This document shows, one piece after another, positions 1 to 7,328 of a stretch of 8,296 bases of DNA (position 1 is its first letter; every line of letters begins with the position of its first letter). A model generated the notes under the pieces. The model did not search any database and had not been told where the DNA came from. It was given only the letters and a program-made list of their open reading frames with translations. The stretch is taken from the NCBI GenBank assembly GCA_021829055.1, contig JAJZCS010000078.1:1-8296 (forward strand), given 5' to 3'. The translations under genes and the position numbers were made by a program. The DNA comes from Pseudomonadota bacterium (GTDB lineage: Bacteria > Pseudomonadota > Alphaproteobacteria > Acetobacterales > Acetobacteraceae).

Positions 1-26
1 GCAAAGCCTCAGTGCCCAACTGCCTA

Positions 27-491
27 TTACAATCGTGCGGCTTCGTAGATTACGGAGCTTGCATGGCCGGGAATTTTTACCGCGTGCCAGATTTTAGCGA
101 TCTTGCCGTGGTTATCGATAAGAAATGTTGCGCGCTCAACACCCATATATTTGCGCCCATACATCGATTTCTCGACCCACGCACCATACGCTCTAATCGT
201 TTCGCCGGTTTCATCCGAAGCAAGCGGGAATTCTAACCCGTATTTATTCGCAAATTTGTCGATTGCACCAATCTTGTCCTTCGACACCCCAATTACCGCA
301 ACGCCAATCTTACCCAACTGGGGTAGCAGCTCCTGAAACGCACATGCCTCCTTTGTGCAGCCGGGTGTATCCGCCTTAGGATAAAAATACAGTACAAAGG
401 GGCTTCCGCGCATCGCCTGCAGTGAGACGTGCCGCGCCTTCGAAGCGGGCAAAGCGAAGTCCGGGGCAGCATCACCTTCCATAGGACTCAT
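27..491 (-). CDS. bcp: PrxQ/Bcp-type thiol peroxidase (peroxiredoxin)
   Basis: This is a 154-residue cytosolic peroxiredoxin of the Bcp/PrxQ (AhpC-TSA) class, which reduces hydrogen peroxide and organic hydroperoxides at the expense of thioredoxin or a similar thiol donor. The protein has the family order: an N-terminal APDFALP strand (residues 9-15), a YFYPKADTPGCTKEAC active-site segment (35-50), a V-I-G-V-S-K-D strand and a late RATFLID strand (120-126). Cys45 is the expected peroxidatic cysteine. Cys50, five residues on, is the expected resolving cysteine of the two-Cys PrxQ type. Pro43 (or Thr42), Cys45 and Arg120 fit the peroxiredoxin catalytic set. Length is normal for the family and no signal peptide is visible. 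The start at 491 overlaps the glnE stop as ATGA and has a strong AAGGAG seven bases upstream, so translation is probably coupled to glnE. A second ATG three codons later (Met4) is a less likely start. The gene ends in TAA. No terminator is visible in the 26 bases left before the window edge. Confidence 0.95.
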   Translation of the reverse strand: MSPMEGDAAPDFALPASKARHVSLQAMRGSPFVLYFYPKADTPGCTKEACAFQELLPQLGKIGVAVIGVSKDKIGAIDKFANKYGLEFPLASDETGETIRAYGAWVEKSMYGRKYMGVERATFLIDNHGKIAKIWHAVKIPGHASSVIYEAARL

Positions 492-3388
492 CCTATTTCT
501 CCTTCTTTGATTGGGCCAATCAAGGCAACAAATGTAGCACGAACCTCGACCGCGGCTGCGTCAACCTTGGCCGCAAGATCGGCGGAATCAAGCGCTCCCG
601 CGGCTGCAAGTAGGGGGGCAGCCATAACGCGCGATGAATCCGTTAACGGCACCTGAAGTCCCGTGATACGAAACATTCCTTGGACAGTCCGAAACAGGCG
701 ATCCGCGGCAATCAGCCGATCGGCCGTCCTCCGATCCAAAAGCCCTGAATCGGCAAGGCAATTAAGTGCTGTCACGGTCCGAGGCACGAAAAGCGCAGGG
801 TGAGCAGGACCGTGGATCAATTGCAATGCCTCAACAATGAAACCCAGCTCCATCATACCGCCAGCGCGATGCTTAAGGTCGAATTCATTGCTTGGGGCAG
901 CATCACGGGCAAGACGAGCACGCATTGCTCTCGTGTCCGAACGGATTGTGTCCTCATCGACATGGCGGCACAGAGCCTCCCGGACCGCGGCACTTAGCAC
1001 CGGCCCAAAGCCTCGCGTAGCTGCAACTATGCGCGCACGGGTCAGCGCCAAGCGCTCCCATGTCCATGCGTCTTCTCGGTGGTAGCGTTGAAAAGACGAC
1101 AGCGAGACGGCAACTGGGCCCTTGTTACCGGAAGGTCGGAGGCGCATGTCAACCGCATAGATGGGTCCCTCGGCACCCGGTGCGGTCAGGGAAGCTATTA
1201 ATGTTTGCGCCAGACGCAAAAAATAATGGCTTCCTGCAAGCTGCGCCACCGTTACATCTGGCGGATGATCGTAAATCACCATCAGATCAAGATCAGAACC
1301 AGGTAGCATTTCCTGAGCACCTGCTCGCCCAAGTGCGAGAATTCCAACCCTGCCGCCAGGAAGCTTCCCGTATCTCGCCTCATGAGAGGCCATCACAAGT
1401 GGTAGTAGGGTGCTCAGCGCGGCATCGGCCAATGCACTGCGTTGCATACCGGCTTCGTCAGCACCAAGTCGGCGTTCCAACATCGCGACAGAAAGTTGAA
1501 ACTCTTCGCGCCGGACAAACCCACGGAGGGTTATTAGCGCCTCTTCGAGATTACGCGCATCGCGCAAGAGCCCACGCAAGAGTCGCTGCGGCGCCACGGT
1601 CCGATCCGGCGGACCGAGCAGCGCGTCCAGCGCACCCGGATGGTTTGCCAGGTGGTCGGCAAGTGGTGGTGCCGCTCCCAAAACAGTTGCGAGCCTATCG
1701 AGTAAGGCGGGATTATGCTGAAATAGGGAAAGTAGGACGACGCCAGCTCGCTGGCGGCTGAGTACCTGATCAAGCCGCCGAAATGCCCGATCGGGATCAA
1801 GTTGGCGCCCCAAAGAAGCCACCAGTTTTGGTAGTATTTGATCGAGGAGGGCACGAGCGCGTTCAGAGCGCAATGCAGGCAACGCCCCACGGCGCCATTC
1901 ACGAAGCCGCATGCCAATGTGCTGCACATCGAGAAAGCCCAATCTCTGCACCGTCTCCGTAAATGCCACTGGCGGCGCCCCTTCCTCCCCAGGGTCAAGG
2001 CAAGCAAAATCCCGGCCACTTTCCCCAGCATCGAACAACCCCCGGAACGCAGCATGAACCTGCTCGAAGGTTGTGCCCAGCCGAGCAGAAAACCTTTGGA
2101 CGTCGGCCTCGCCCATGAAAACGGCGAAGCGCGCAAAGTCTTCCGGCTTGAGCGGCAATCGATGAGTTTGCCGATCCTCGACCATCTGCAACCTATGTTC
2201 AATTTGCCGAAGCCATCGATAGGCGGCAGCCAGCGTGCGCGCGTCTTCGAAGGGTATATGGTCCGCCCGCGACAAGCCGTGCAACCCCTTCAAAGTTTGC
2301 GGCACACGCAGCGACCTGTCCTGTCCTCCCCAAACCAATTCAAGCGTCTGAACAATAAATTCTACCTCTCTGATCCCCCCTCGGCCCAATTTGACATCGC
2401 GGCCCAGCAAATTGCCCGCCACATCATTTTGATGCTCATCAATTCGGCGTTTCATTTCACGAATTTCAGCGATCGCGGCAAAATCGAGATGCCGCCGCCA
2501 GATGAACGGCCTAATCTGATCAAGGAATCTCTTTCCTAACGCGACGTCACCCGCAACGGGCCTCGCTTTAATGAACGCCGCGCGCTCCCAAGTTCGCCCC
2601 TGGCTCTCGTAATAGGCGAGTGCGCCAGCTAATGAAATCACCGGTGGCGTAGCCGCTGGATCCGGTCGCAAACGCAAATCGACCCGAAAAACCCTCCCGC
2701 CCTCGTCAGGTTGAGCAAGCATTGGTACGAGGTCTCGGGCTAGACGCACCATGGCGGATTGCGCTTCATCACGATACACGGGAGAAAGGGGGTCAAATAG
2801 GAGGATGAGGTCAATATCGCTAGAATAATTAAGCTCGCGGGCGCCGAGCTTTCCCATACCGAGCACTGTGAAATTGCTGCCAGCTTCGGGATCGCCGGGA
2901 TTAGGCAGTACAATTGCCCCACGCGCGTGCAATCCAAACAGGAGATGCCGGACGACAGCTCGCAACGACAATTCTGCAAGGTTGGACAGGGCTGTTGTCA
3001 CCCGCTCGAGGCGCCATGCGCCGGAGATATCGGCCAACGCTATGGCCAAAGCCATGCGCTGCCTCTTCTTCCGAAGCGTTGCCGAGGTAGTGCTTCGTGG
3101 AATATCCGGCTGGAGGGTTCGCAAGCTAGAAAATTCCGCTGCCATCACGTTGTCGGCACCGTTTTCCAGTACGCTACAAAATACGTCCGGCTCACGAAGC
3201 ACGATTCCAGCAAGATACGGCGCATTGCCACCAAGAGCGGCGAGCGCAGCCCGTCCATCCTTGCGCATCGTAATCAGCATCTCCGCATGTCCCACAGCTG
3301 CGAAATCAGTGATCAACCGAGTAGCCGCCTCCTGATCACCAGGTTGTGGCCAACGTCCACGCAGAGTTTTTTTGGGGGGGGATTTCAT
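488..3388 (-). CDS. glnE: Bifunctional glutamine synthetase adenylyltransferase / adenylyl-removing enzyme
   Basis: GlnE (966 residues) adds AMP to, and removes it from, glutamine synthetase subunits. It switches ammonia assimilation off and on in response to glutamine and PII protein. Two nucleotidyltransferase domains are visible. The N-terminal one, probably the adenylyl-removing domain, has GMGKLGARELNYSSDIDLI around residues 177-195, with paired Asp191/Asp193 and a further Asp237 in VDLRLRP. The C-terminal one, the adenylyltransferase, has LGRAGAQEMLPGSDLDL around 686-702, with Asp699/Asp701 and Asp747 in VDMRLRP, followed by SGNKGPVAVSL and a WTWERLALTRAR stretch. Helical PII-binding-type regions follow each domain, including DVKLGRGGIREVEF at 331-344. 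Length matches the family (about 950-1,000). The reading frame is open to 3538, but the ATG at 3388 is preferred: it has AAGGA seven bases upstream, and the extra 50 residues would run through the 5' end of the divergent gene. An oddity is the GRAG in place of the usual GKLG in the second domain. Another is the C8/A7 run in codons 3-8. The stop overlaps bcp by four bases. Confidence 0.97.
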   Translation of the reverse strand: MKSPPKKTLRGRWPQPGDQEAATRLITDFAAVGHAEMLITMRKDGRAALAALGGNAPYLAGIVLREPDVFCSVLENGADNVMAAEFSSLRTLQPDIPRSTTSATLRKKRQRMALAIALADISGAWRLERVTTALSNLAELSLRAVVRHLLFGLHARGAIVLPNPGDPEAGSNFTVLGMGKLGARELNYSSDIDLILLFDPLSPVYRDEAQSAMVRLARDLVPMLAQPDEGGRVFRVDLRLRPDPAATPPVISLAGALAYYESQGRTWERAAFIKARPVAGDVALGKRFLDQIRPFIWRRHLDFAAIAEIREMKRRIDEHQNDVAGNLLGRDVKLGRGGIREVEFIVQTLELVWGGQDRSLRVPQTLKGLHGLSRADHIPFEDARTLAAAYRWLRQIEHRLQMVEDRQTHRLPLKPEDFARFAVFMGEADVQRFSARLGTTFEQVHAAFRGLFDAGESGRDFACLDPGEEGAPPVAFTETVQRLGFLDVQHIGMRLREWRRGALPALRSERARALLDQILPKLVASLGRQLDPDRAFRRLDQVLSRQRAGVVLLSLFQHNPALLDRLATVLGAAPPLADHLANHPGALDALLGPPDRTVAPQRLLRGLLRDARNLEEALITLRGFVRREEFQLSVAMLERRLGADEAGMQRSALADAALSTLLPLVMASHEARYGKLPGGRVGILALGRAGAQEMLPGSDLDLMVIYDHPPDVTVAQLAGSHYFLRLAQTLIASLTAPGAEGPIYAVDMRLRPSGNKGPVAVSLSSFQRYHREDAWTWERLALTRARIVAATRGFGPVLSAAVREALCRHVDEDTIRSDTRAMRARLARDAAPSNEFDLKHRAGGMMELGFIVEALQLIHGPAHPALFVPRTVTALNCLADSGLLDRRTADRLIAADRLFRTVQGMFRITGLQVPLTDSSRVMAAPLLAAAGALDSADLAAKVDAAAVEVRATFVALIGPIKEGEIG
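499..504 (-). promoter_or_regulatory. Shine-Dalgarno site of bcp inside the glnE 3' end
   Basis: Read on the minus strand, AAGGAG lies seven bases before the bcp ATG (491). It falls within the last codons of glnE (…Lys-Glu-Gly-Glu-Ile-Gly). This placement supports the Met1 start for bcp and fits reinitiation or ribosome capture at the ATGA overlap. Confidence 0.75.
3367..3381. repeat. Adjacent homopolymer runs (T7 then G8 on the plus strand) in glnE codons 3-8
   Basis: On the plus strand seven T (3367-3373) are followed directly by eight G (3374-3381). On the glnE coding strand this reads as C8 then A7, coding for the tail of Ser3, then Pro4, Pro5, Lys6, Lys7 and the first base of Thr8. On the other strand it lies about 20 bases upstream of the YhdP-like gene's start. 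Runs of this length are known slippage sites for replication, transcription and sequencing. Reading through by hand, a one-base loss gives a stop at codon 25 and a one-base gain gives a stop at codon 18. Confidence 0.85.
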
Positions 3389-3391
3389 ACG

Positions 3392-3399
3392 AGGATCCT
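3392..3399. promoter_or_regulatory. Palindromic Shine-Dalgarno shared by two divergent genes
   Basis: AGGATCCT is a perfect 8-bp palindrome. On the plus strand its AGGA (extended to GAGGA from 3391) stands seven bases before the ATG at 3403. On the minus strand its AGGA (extended to AAGGA) stands seven bases before the glnE ATG at 3388. The two start codons are separated by 14 bp, and this element fills the centre of the gap. It determines both start choices. That it really serves both ribosome-binding sites is an inference from spacing and sequence. Confidence 0.75.
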
Positions 3400-3402
3400 T
3401 CG

Positions 3403-6400
3403 ATGAGGAGCCTGCTTCGTCAAGCCGGCGAAACGACGCACCGCTTTGCACGGCTGGTTGGAACAGCCTTCCTGCTGCTCTTGCTCTGCTTTGGCGCGAT
3501 AGCGTGGCGACTGTCACGCGGCCCTGTTGTCTTGCCACTCCTCGCCCAAAGAATCAGCTTGGCCACCAGTGCCGCTCTACCCGGTCTCAACGTAACAATC
3601 GGCAGCGCGGCGCTCGCATGGGAAGGATTCCACAAAGGAGGGGCGCCGCTCGATCTACGCCTCAATGACATCGTGATGCACGCTCGAAGCGGTAGCCTCG
3701 ACGGCTCTATCTCCCGGCTGCGCGTCACACTCAGCCCGGTCGCGTTACTTCGCGGACACATTGCACCGATTCTCATTCTTGCGCGCAGTTCGGCCTTTCG
3801 ACTCGAGTTTACGAGGGTGCGGGCACCCGCAGCGCTGAGTCCACTCGTTGCAGTGCTCGCCGCTGGACCACCTCGCAAACACGCGCTCGATTTTGCCAGT
3901 ATCCGTTTAATCCGCATCAGCGACCTAAAAATTTCTGTCATCGATCCAACCAATGGCGTTCATCTACTTTCGAATGGGGCGTCACTTCAAATCCGGCAAA
4001 CAAAGGACGGCACGATCACCGGTAACGCTGGCGCGTTATTCCTTCACGGTAATGACACTGTTGCCGTGCGTCTCACGGTCAACGTTAGTCATGGCGAAGG
4101 TTCCGTCACGGCGCAATTTGGTCCCTTTTATCCTTCCCGCATAGCTCCTAATAGTATTTGGCTTCGCCGTTTCGATACCCCGACAACGATCAGTGTCGGT
4201 TTGCCCATTCGACGTGACGAGCCATCCCAACCAATTAATGTCGCAGCAGACCTTGGCGCTGGATCGATACAATTCGCCGGCAGCATGATTCCGATCAAGG
4301 ATGGAAAATTCGACATAGACGTCCGCCAAAGCGGTGCGCGGCTCAAGCAGGCGCAACTCTATCTCGCTAAGATTAACGGTTCCGATCCGACACTAACCGC
4401 CACGGGAACTCTCGGTTTAGCGCCTCCTTACGCTGGGGCACTACGCGTTGCGGTAGATCGGGTCAAGGCATCAGCGTTGCCGATCTACTGGCCAAACCGT
4501 CTAGCATCCGATGCCCGACGCTTTGTCACAAGGCACATTACGGACGGCGTCGCGACCGGCGGCGATTTTTCGGCTGAATTTTACCTCTCTCCTTCGCCTG
4601 CACTTACCCGTTTCCATGGCACCTTCCTGGCTAGTGGCATCACACTGAACTGGCTCCCGGGCGCGACAAAGATGACTGAACTTGCAGGCACCGTTTTGTT
4701 CCCGGATTCTGACAAGCTTCTGATCACTGCTTCCCACGGCAACTTCGGTGGCCTCGCACTGAGCGGCACAATGATGGTAGACGGCCTCGATAGCGACATG
4801 CAGGTCGCCAAGATTGCGGCTCGTCTGTCTGGCTCCCTGGCAGGTGCTGTTCCTTCCCTGAACGCGCCGCCTCTCCGCCTTGCGGCCGAAGGCATCAAGC
4901 TGGCCCATGCTACCGGCGATGTTGAAGCGACTGTCGCTGCCCGCCTTCCGCTCATCCGCAAACTTACCCTCCACGATCTAACATTAGCCATCAACGCCAT
5001 GCTTACCGATGGAACGGTGCCTCTTCCTTTCGTAAACTTGGCGTTGGATCAGGCGCATGTGCAGCTGCAGGCAGACCTCCACCGTGTCAACCTGTCAGGC
5101 ACGGGCGCGCTGGGCGACCAACCAGCGTCCTTCACAGCCGTGATTGGCCTGCCCGAAAATCGCGTTCATCTCTCCGGGAAAGCAATCCTAAATTCAGTTC
5201 TTCTAACGCGGATGGGGGTACCGAGCACCGTCTGGCGGAGCGGCTCTGCACCGCTTAGCATCACATACAAGGCAACGAAAGGCACTGGAAAACTCAATCT
5301 CGCCCTCGATCTGACCGGCGCACGTCTAGCGCTGCCGGGGCTTGGCTGGAACAAGACCGCTGGAGTGCGTAGCAATATTGACTTAACCCTTACCCTCGTT
5401 TCCGGGAAACTAAGCGGCCTGCAATCCGCCACCGCCGTAGCGCCCCGCTTATTATTCCGTGGTGCCCAGAAAGCCAATGGTTTCGCCATTACAACGGCAC
5501 GAATCGGCACCACTACCGCAACGGGAACTGTGACGCCGCCAGCAGGCTTGGATGCACCATGGACAGTGTCCCTACGAGGCAATGTTCTCGACATAGCATC
5601 TGCCATTCGGCCCTCCCGCAGTGCACCCGGGCACTCCAGAAATAAGACGAGAGTTGTCTCGCCTCCGTGGTCGTTGCGACACAATCTTGCGTTGGATCCG
5701 CGGTGGCACATTGTTGCGAAGTTTGCGCATGTAGCGCTGGACGACAGTCCTGATGCAAAGCGCCTTGGCTCGACCAGCATTCTGGCTACCGGTACCGGTA
5801 CCGCTCTATATCGACTCACCGCCGTTTCTGAACCGTCCAAGAAAGGAAAAGCAACCCTTCATATCACTCGGGTATCAGGCCAATCTAATATTGATCTTGT
5901 CAGTAGCGATACCGCGTCCTTATTAGCTGCGGTCGGCGAACCTAGTATAATCGCCGGAGGCACACTGCATTTTATCGGTCACAATACCACCTCTGGTATT
6001 GAAGGTCGTATCACGATTAAGGATTTTCGCATACCGCAAGCTCCCGCTGCGGGAAAGCTTCTTCAGGCGCTAACGATTTACGGAATTCCCGCCGCTGCTT
6101 CAGGGCCAGGTCTCGGTTTTTCCAGATTAGTTGCGCAACTGAGGCTGGAAAACGGTGTGCTATCGATCGTTCGCGGTCGGGCAGAATCACCCTCGCTGGG
6201 CCTAACTACTTCTGGCACTGTTGATCTGGAACGCGAGCGTTACGATCTGGGCGGCACAATCGTCCCCGCGTATGCAATAAATTCCCTACCAGGAAAAATC
6301 CCAGTGATCGGCCAACTTTTCCGTAGCGACAAAGGCGGCGGGCTATTTGCAGCGCGCTATAGCTTAACCGGAACGTTTGCGAATCCCAATGTTTCAGTGA

Positions 6401-6501
6401 ACCCACTTTCCGCCTTGGCCCCGGGCATCTTGCGAGACGTTTTCGGACCTGCGGCTCCAGAATTGCCACCCCCCGCAAACCTTAATAAGAATCACCAATG
6501 A
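3403..6501 (+). CDS. YhdP-like AsmA-family envelope protein (DUF3971 plus AsmA-like C-terminal domain)
   Basis: This 1,032-residue protein starts with a short basic stretch and one hydrophobic segment (about residues 17-37, rich in Leu/Phe/Ala), with no obvious signal-peptidase site. That suggests an inner-membrane anchor with a large periplasmic body. The body is beta-rich and repetitive, with many alternating hydrophobic/Thr/Gly segments. A region near 345-410, with ALPIYWPNRL and RRFVTRHITDGVATGG, resembles DUF3971. The last 170 residues resemble the AsmA-like C-terminal domain: GRITIKDFRI near 868, GTVDLERERYDLGGTIVPAY, LPGKIPVIGQLF, FANPNVSVNPLSALAPG. Family knowledge: AsmA-like proteins such as YhdP and TamB are implicated in moving phospholipid from inner to outer membrane. 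That role is inferred here. The frame is open to an earlier ATG at 3346, but the start at 3403 has GAGGA seven bases upstream and puts the anchor near the N-terminus. The gene is divergent from glnE and runs toward etfB. Confidence 0.88.
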   Translation: MRSLLRQAGETTHRFARLVGTAFLLLLLCFGAIAWRLSRGPVVLPLLAQRISLATSAALPGLNVTIGSAALAWEGFHKGGAPLDLRLNDIVMHARSGSLDGSISRLRVTLSPVALLRGHIAPILILARSSAFRLEFTRVRAPAALSPLVAVLAAGPPRKHALDFASIRLIRISDLKISVIDPTNGVHLLSNGASLQIRQTKDGTITGNAGALFLHGNDTVAVRLTVNVSHGEGSVTAQFGPFYPSRIAPNSIWLRRFDTPTTISVGLPIRRDEPSQPINVAADLGAGSIQFAGSMIPIKDGKFDIDVRQSGARLKQAQLYLAKINGSDPTLTATGTLGLAPPYAGALRVAVDRVKASALPIYWPNRLASDARRFVTRHITDGVATGGDFSAEFYLSPSPALTRFHGTFLASGITLNWLPGATKMTELAGTVLFPDSDKLLITASHGNFGGLALSGTMMVDGLDSDMQVAKIAARLSGSLAGAVPSLNAPPLRLAAEGIKLAHATGDVEATVAARLPLIRKLTLHDLTLAINAMLTDGTVPLPFVNLALDQAHVQLQADLHRVNLSGTGALGDQPASFTAVIGLPENRVHLSGKAILNSVLLTRMGVPSTVWRSGSAPLSITYKATKGTGKLNLALDLTGARLALPGLGWNKTAGVRSNIDLTLTLVSGKLSGLQSATAVAPRLLFRGAQKANGFAITTARIGTTTATGTVTPPAGLDAPWTVSLRGNVLDIASAIRPSRSAPGHSRNKTRVVSPPWSLRHNLALDPRWHIVAKFAHVALDDSPDAKRLGSTSILATGTGTALYRLTAVSEPSKKGKATLHITRVSGQSNIDLVSSDTASLLAAVGEPSIIAGGTLHFIGHNTTSGIEGRITIKDFRIPQAPAAGKLLQALTIYGIPAAASGPGLGFSRLVAQLRLENGVLSIVRGRAESPSLGLTTSGTVDLERERYDLGGTIVPAYAINSLPGKIPVIGQLFRSDKGGGLFAARYSLTGTFANPNVSVNPLSALAPGILRDVFGPAAPELPPPANLNKNHQ
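5787..5803 (+). repeat. Short tandem repeat of TACCGG, self-complementary
   Basis: The unit TACCGG occurs twice, followed by TACCG, and 5787-5800 is a perfect palindrome. It codes for an alternating Thr-Gly-Thr-Gly-Thr stretch in the YhdP-like protein. As a multiple of three, copy-number change would keep the reading frame. It is probably a low-complexity product of coding for Thr/Gly, with no further function visible. Confidence 0.6.
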
Positions 6502-6576
6502 TTGGCCTATCGATTCCTCTCCTGCAACTCGCCCTCCGGTCAAAGACGCCGGCCCAAAGGACCATACGGTGAAATC

Positions 6577-7326
6577 ATGAAAGTTCTTGTCCCAGTCAAA
6601 CGCGTCGTCGACTATAACGTCAAGGTGCGCGTCAAATCTGACGGCTCCGGGATCGATGCGGCTGGCGCCAAAATGTCGATGAACCCGTTCGACGAAATAG
6701 CCATCGAAGAAGCCCTGCGGCTCAAGGAACAGGGGATTGCCACAGAGATAATTGTAGTATCGCTAGGCGTAACTGCATGCCAGGACGTGATCCGCACTGC
6801 GCTCGCAATGGGAGCGGACCGCGGTATCCTTATCGCTACAACCGAAACATTAGAGCCTCTCGCGGTAGCCAAGCTGCTTAAGGCCCTGATTGCCCGGGAG
6901 ATAGTCCAGCTCGTCATGATGGGCAAGCAGGCCATCGATGACGATATGAATGCAACCGGTCAGATGTTGGCCGGCATTCTCGGCTGGCCGCAAGGCACTT
7001 TTGCGAGCAAGGTGGTGATCACTGCGGATACCGCGACGGTCACTAGAGAGGTCGATGGCGGTCTGGAGACGGTTGCCCTCGCTCTACCCGCAGTAATCAC
7101 TACGGACCTACGTCTGAATGAGCCGCGCTACGCGTCTTTGCCCAATGTCATGCGAGCGCGCAAGAAGCCGATTGAGGTGATCGCACCCCATGACCTGGGC
7201 GTCGAACATTCTCCTCGACTCACTGTAGTAAATGTAACCGAACCCGCTCGGCGAGCGGCAGGTATTAAAGTGAAGTCGGTGCAAGAGCTGGTCGAGAGAC
7301 TGCGTAAAGAAGCCAAGGTGATCTGA
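6577..7326 (+). CDS. etfB: Electron transfer flavoprotein beta subunit
   Basis: This 249-residue subunit pairs with EtfA to form the soluble ETF dimer. ETF accepts electrons from acyl-CoA and other flavin dehydrogenases and passes them to ETF:quinone oxidoreductase. The N-terminus [19 protein letters not shown] is typical of group I (mitochondrial-like) ETF. Also present are [19 protein letters not shown] (35-53), the AMP-site segment [15 protein letters not shown] (116-130), and the partner-recognition loop [13 protein letters not shown] (178-190). In that loop Leu188 corresponds to the leucine that docks into partner dehydrogenases in the human protein. Length is normal. The frame is open back to a TTG at 6502, but the family N-terminus fixes the ATG at 6577. 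The SD is not strong: GGTGA ends four bases before the ATG, and AAAGGA lies 15 bases upstream. The 75-bp gap after the YhdP-like gene shows no convincing terminator or promoter, so cotranscription is possible. The etfA start follows two bases after the stop. Confidence 0.97.
   Translation: MKVLVPVKRVVDYNVKVRVKSDGSGIDAAGAKMSMNPFDEIAIEEALRLKEQGIATEIIVVSLGVTACQDVIRTALAMGADRGILIATTETLEPLAVAKLLKALIAREIVQLVMMGKQAIDDDMNATGQMLAGILGWPQGTFASKVVITADTATVTREVDGGLETVALALPAVITTDLRLNEPRYASLPNVMRARKKPIEVIAPHDLGVEHSPRLTVVNVTEPARRAAGIKVKSVQELVERLRKEAKVI
7315..7321 (+). promoter_or_regulatory. Shine-Dalgarno site of etfA inside the etfB 3' end
   Basis: AAGGTGA lies seven bases before the etfA ATG (7329) and within the last codons of etfB. 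It supports the chosen etfA start and close coupling of the two subunits, which are needed in equal amounts. Confidence 0.65.
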
Positions 7327-7328
7327 CC

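Noticed and set aside
1060..2539. Two long plus-strand open frames of 233 codons each (1060-1761 and 1838-2539) antisense to glnE, and a 222-codon minus-strand frame at 1534-2202.
   Set aside because: They lie wholly within glnE, whose protein is conserved throughout. Their translations show no recognisable domain and fit the usual shadows in codon-biased DNA. The equal lengths look coincidental.
3346..3402. Nineteen-residue N-terminal extension of the YhdP-like protein from an ATG at 3346.
   Set aside because: It would read through the homopolymer tract and overlap glnE further. The ATG at 3403 has GAGGA seven bases upstream and puts the membrane anchor close to the N-terminus.
3395..3423. 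A promoter-like pair for glnE on the minus strand: TTGACG (3423-3418), 17 bases, then AAGGAT (3400-3395).
   Set aside because: The -35 is good, but the -10 matches TATAAT poorly and coincides with the SD. It would also make a leaderless message without the SD that the sequence clearly provides.
3389..3538. Fifty-residue N-terminal extension of GlnE up to an ATG at 3538.
   Set aside because: The extension is Arg/Ala/Ser-rich with no family resemblance, lies over the 5' end of the divergent gene, and the ATG at 3388 has AAGGA at ideal spacing.
5166..5840. A 224-codon minus-strand open frame under the YhdP-like gene.
   Set aside because: It is rich in Arg/Pro/Ala with no motif and no good SD, and is antisense to a continuous, family-like protein.
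6502..6576. Extension of EtfB to a TTG start at 6502.
   Set aside because: The family N-terminus begins at MKVLVPVKR (6577), and the preceding 25 residues have no ETF similarity.
6502..6576. Search for a terminator or promoter between the YhdP-like gene and etfB.
   Set aside because: I found no GC-rich hairpin followed by a T run and no convincing -35/-10 pair, so none is called.
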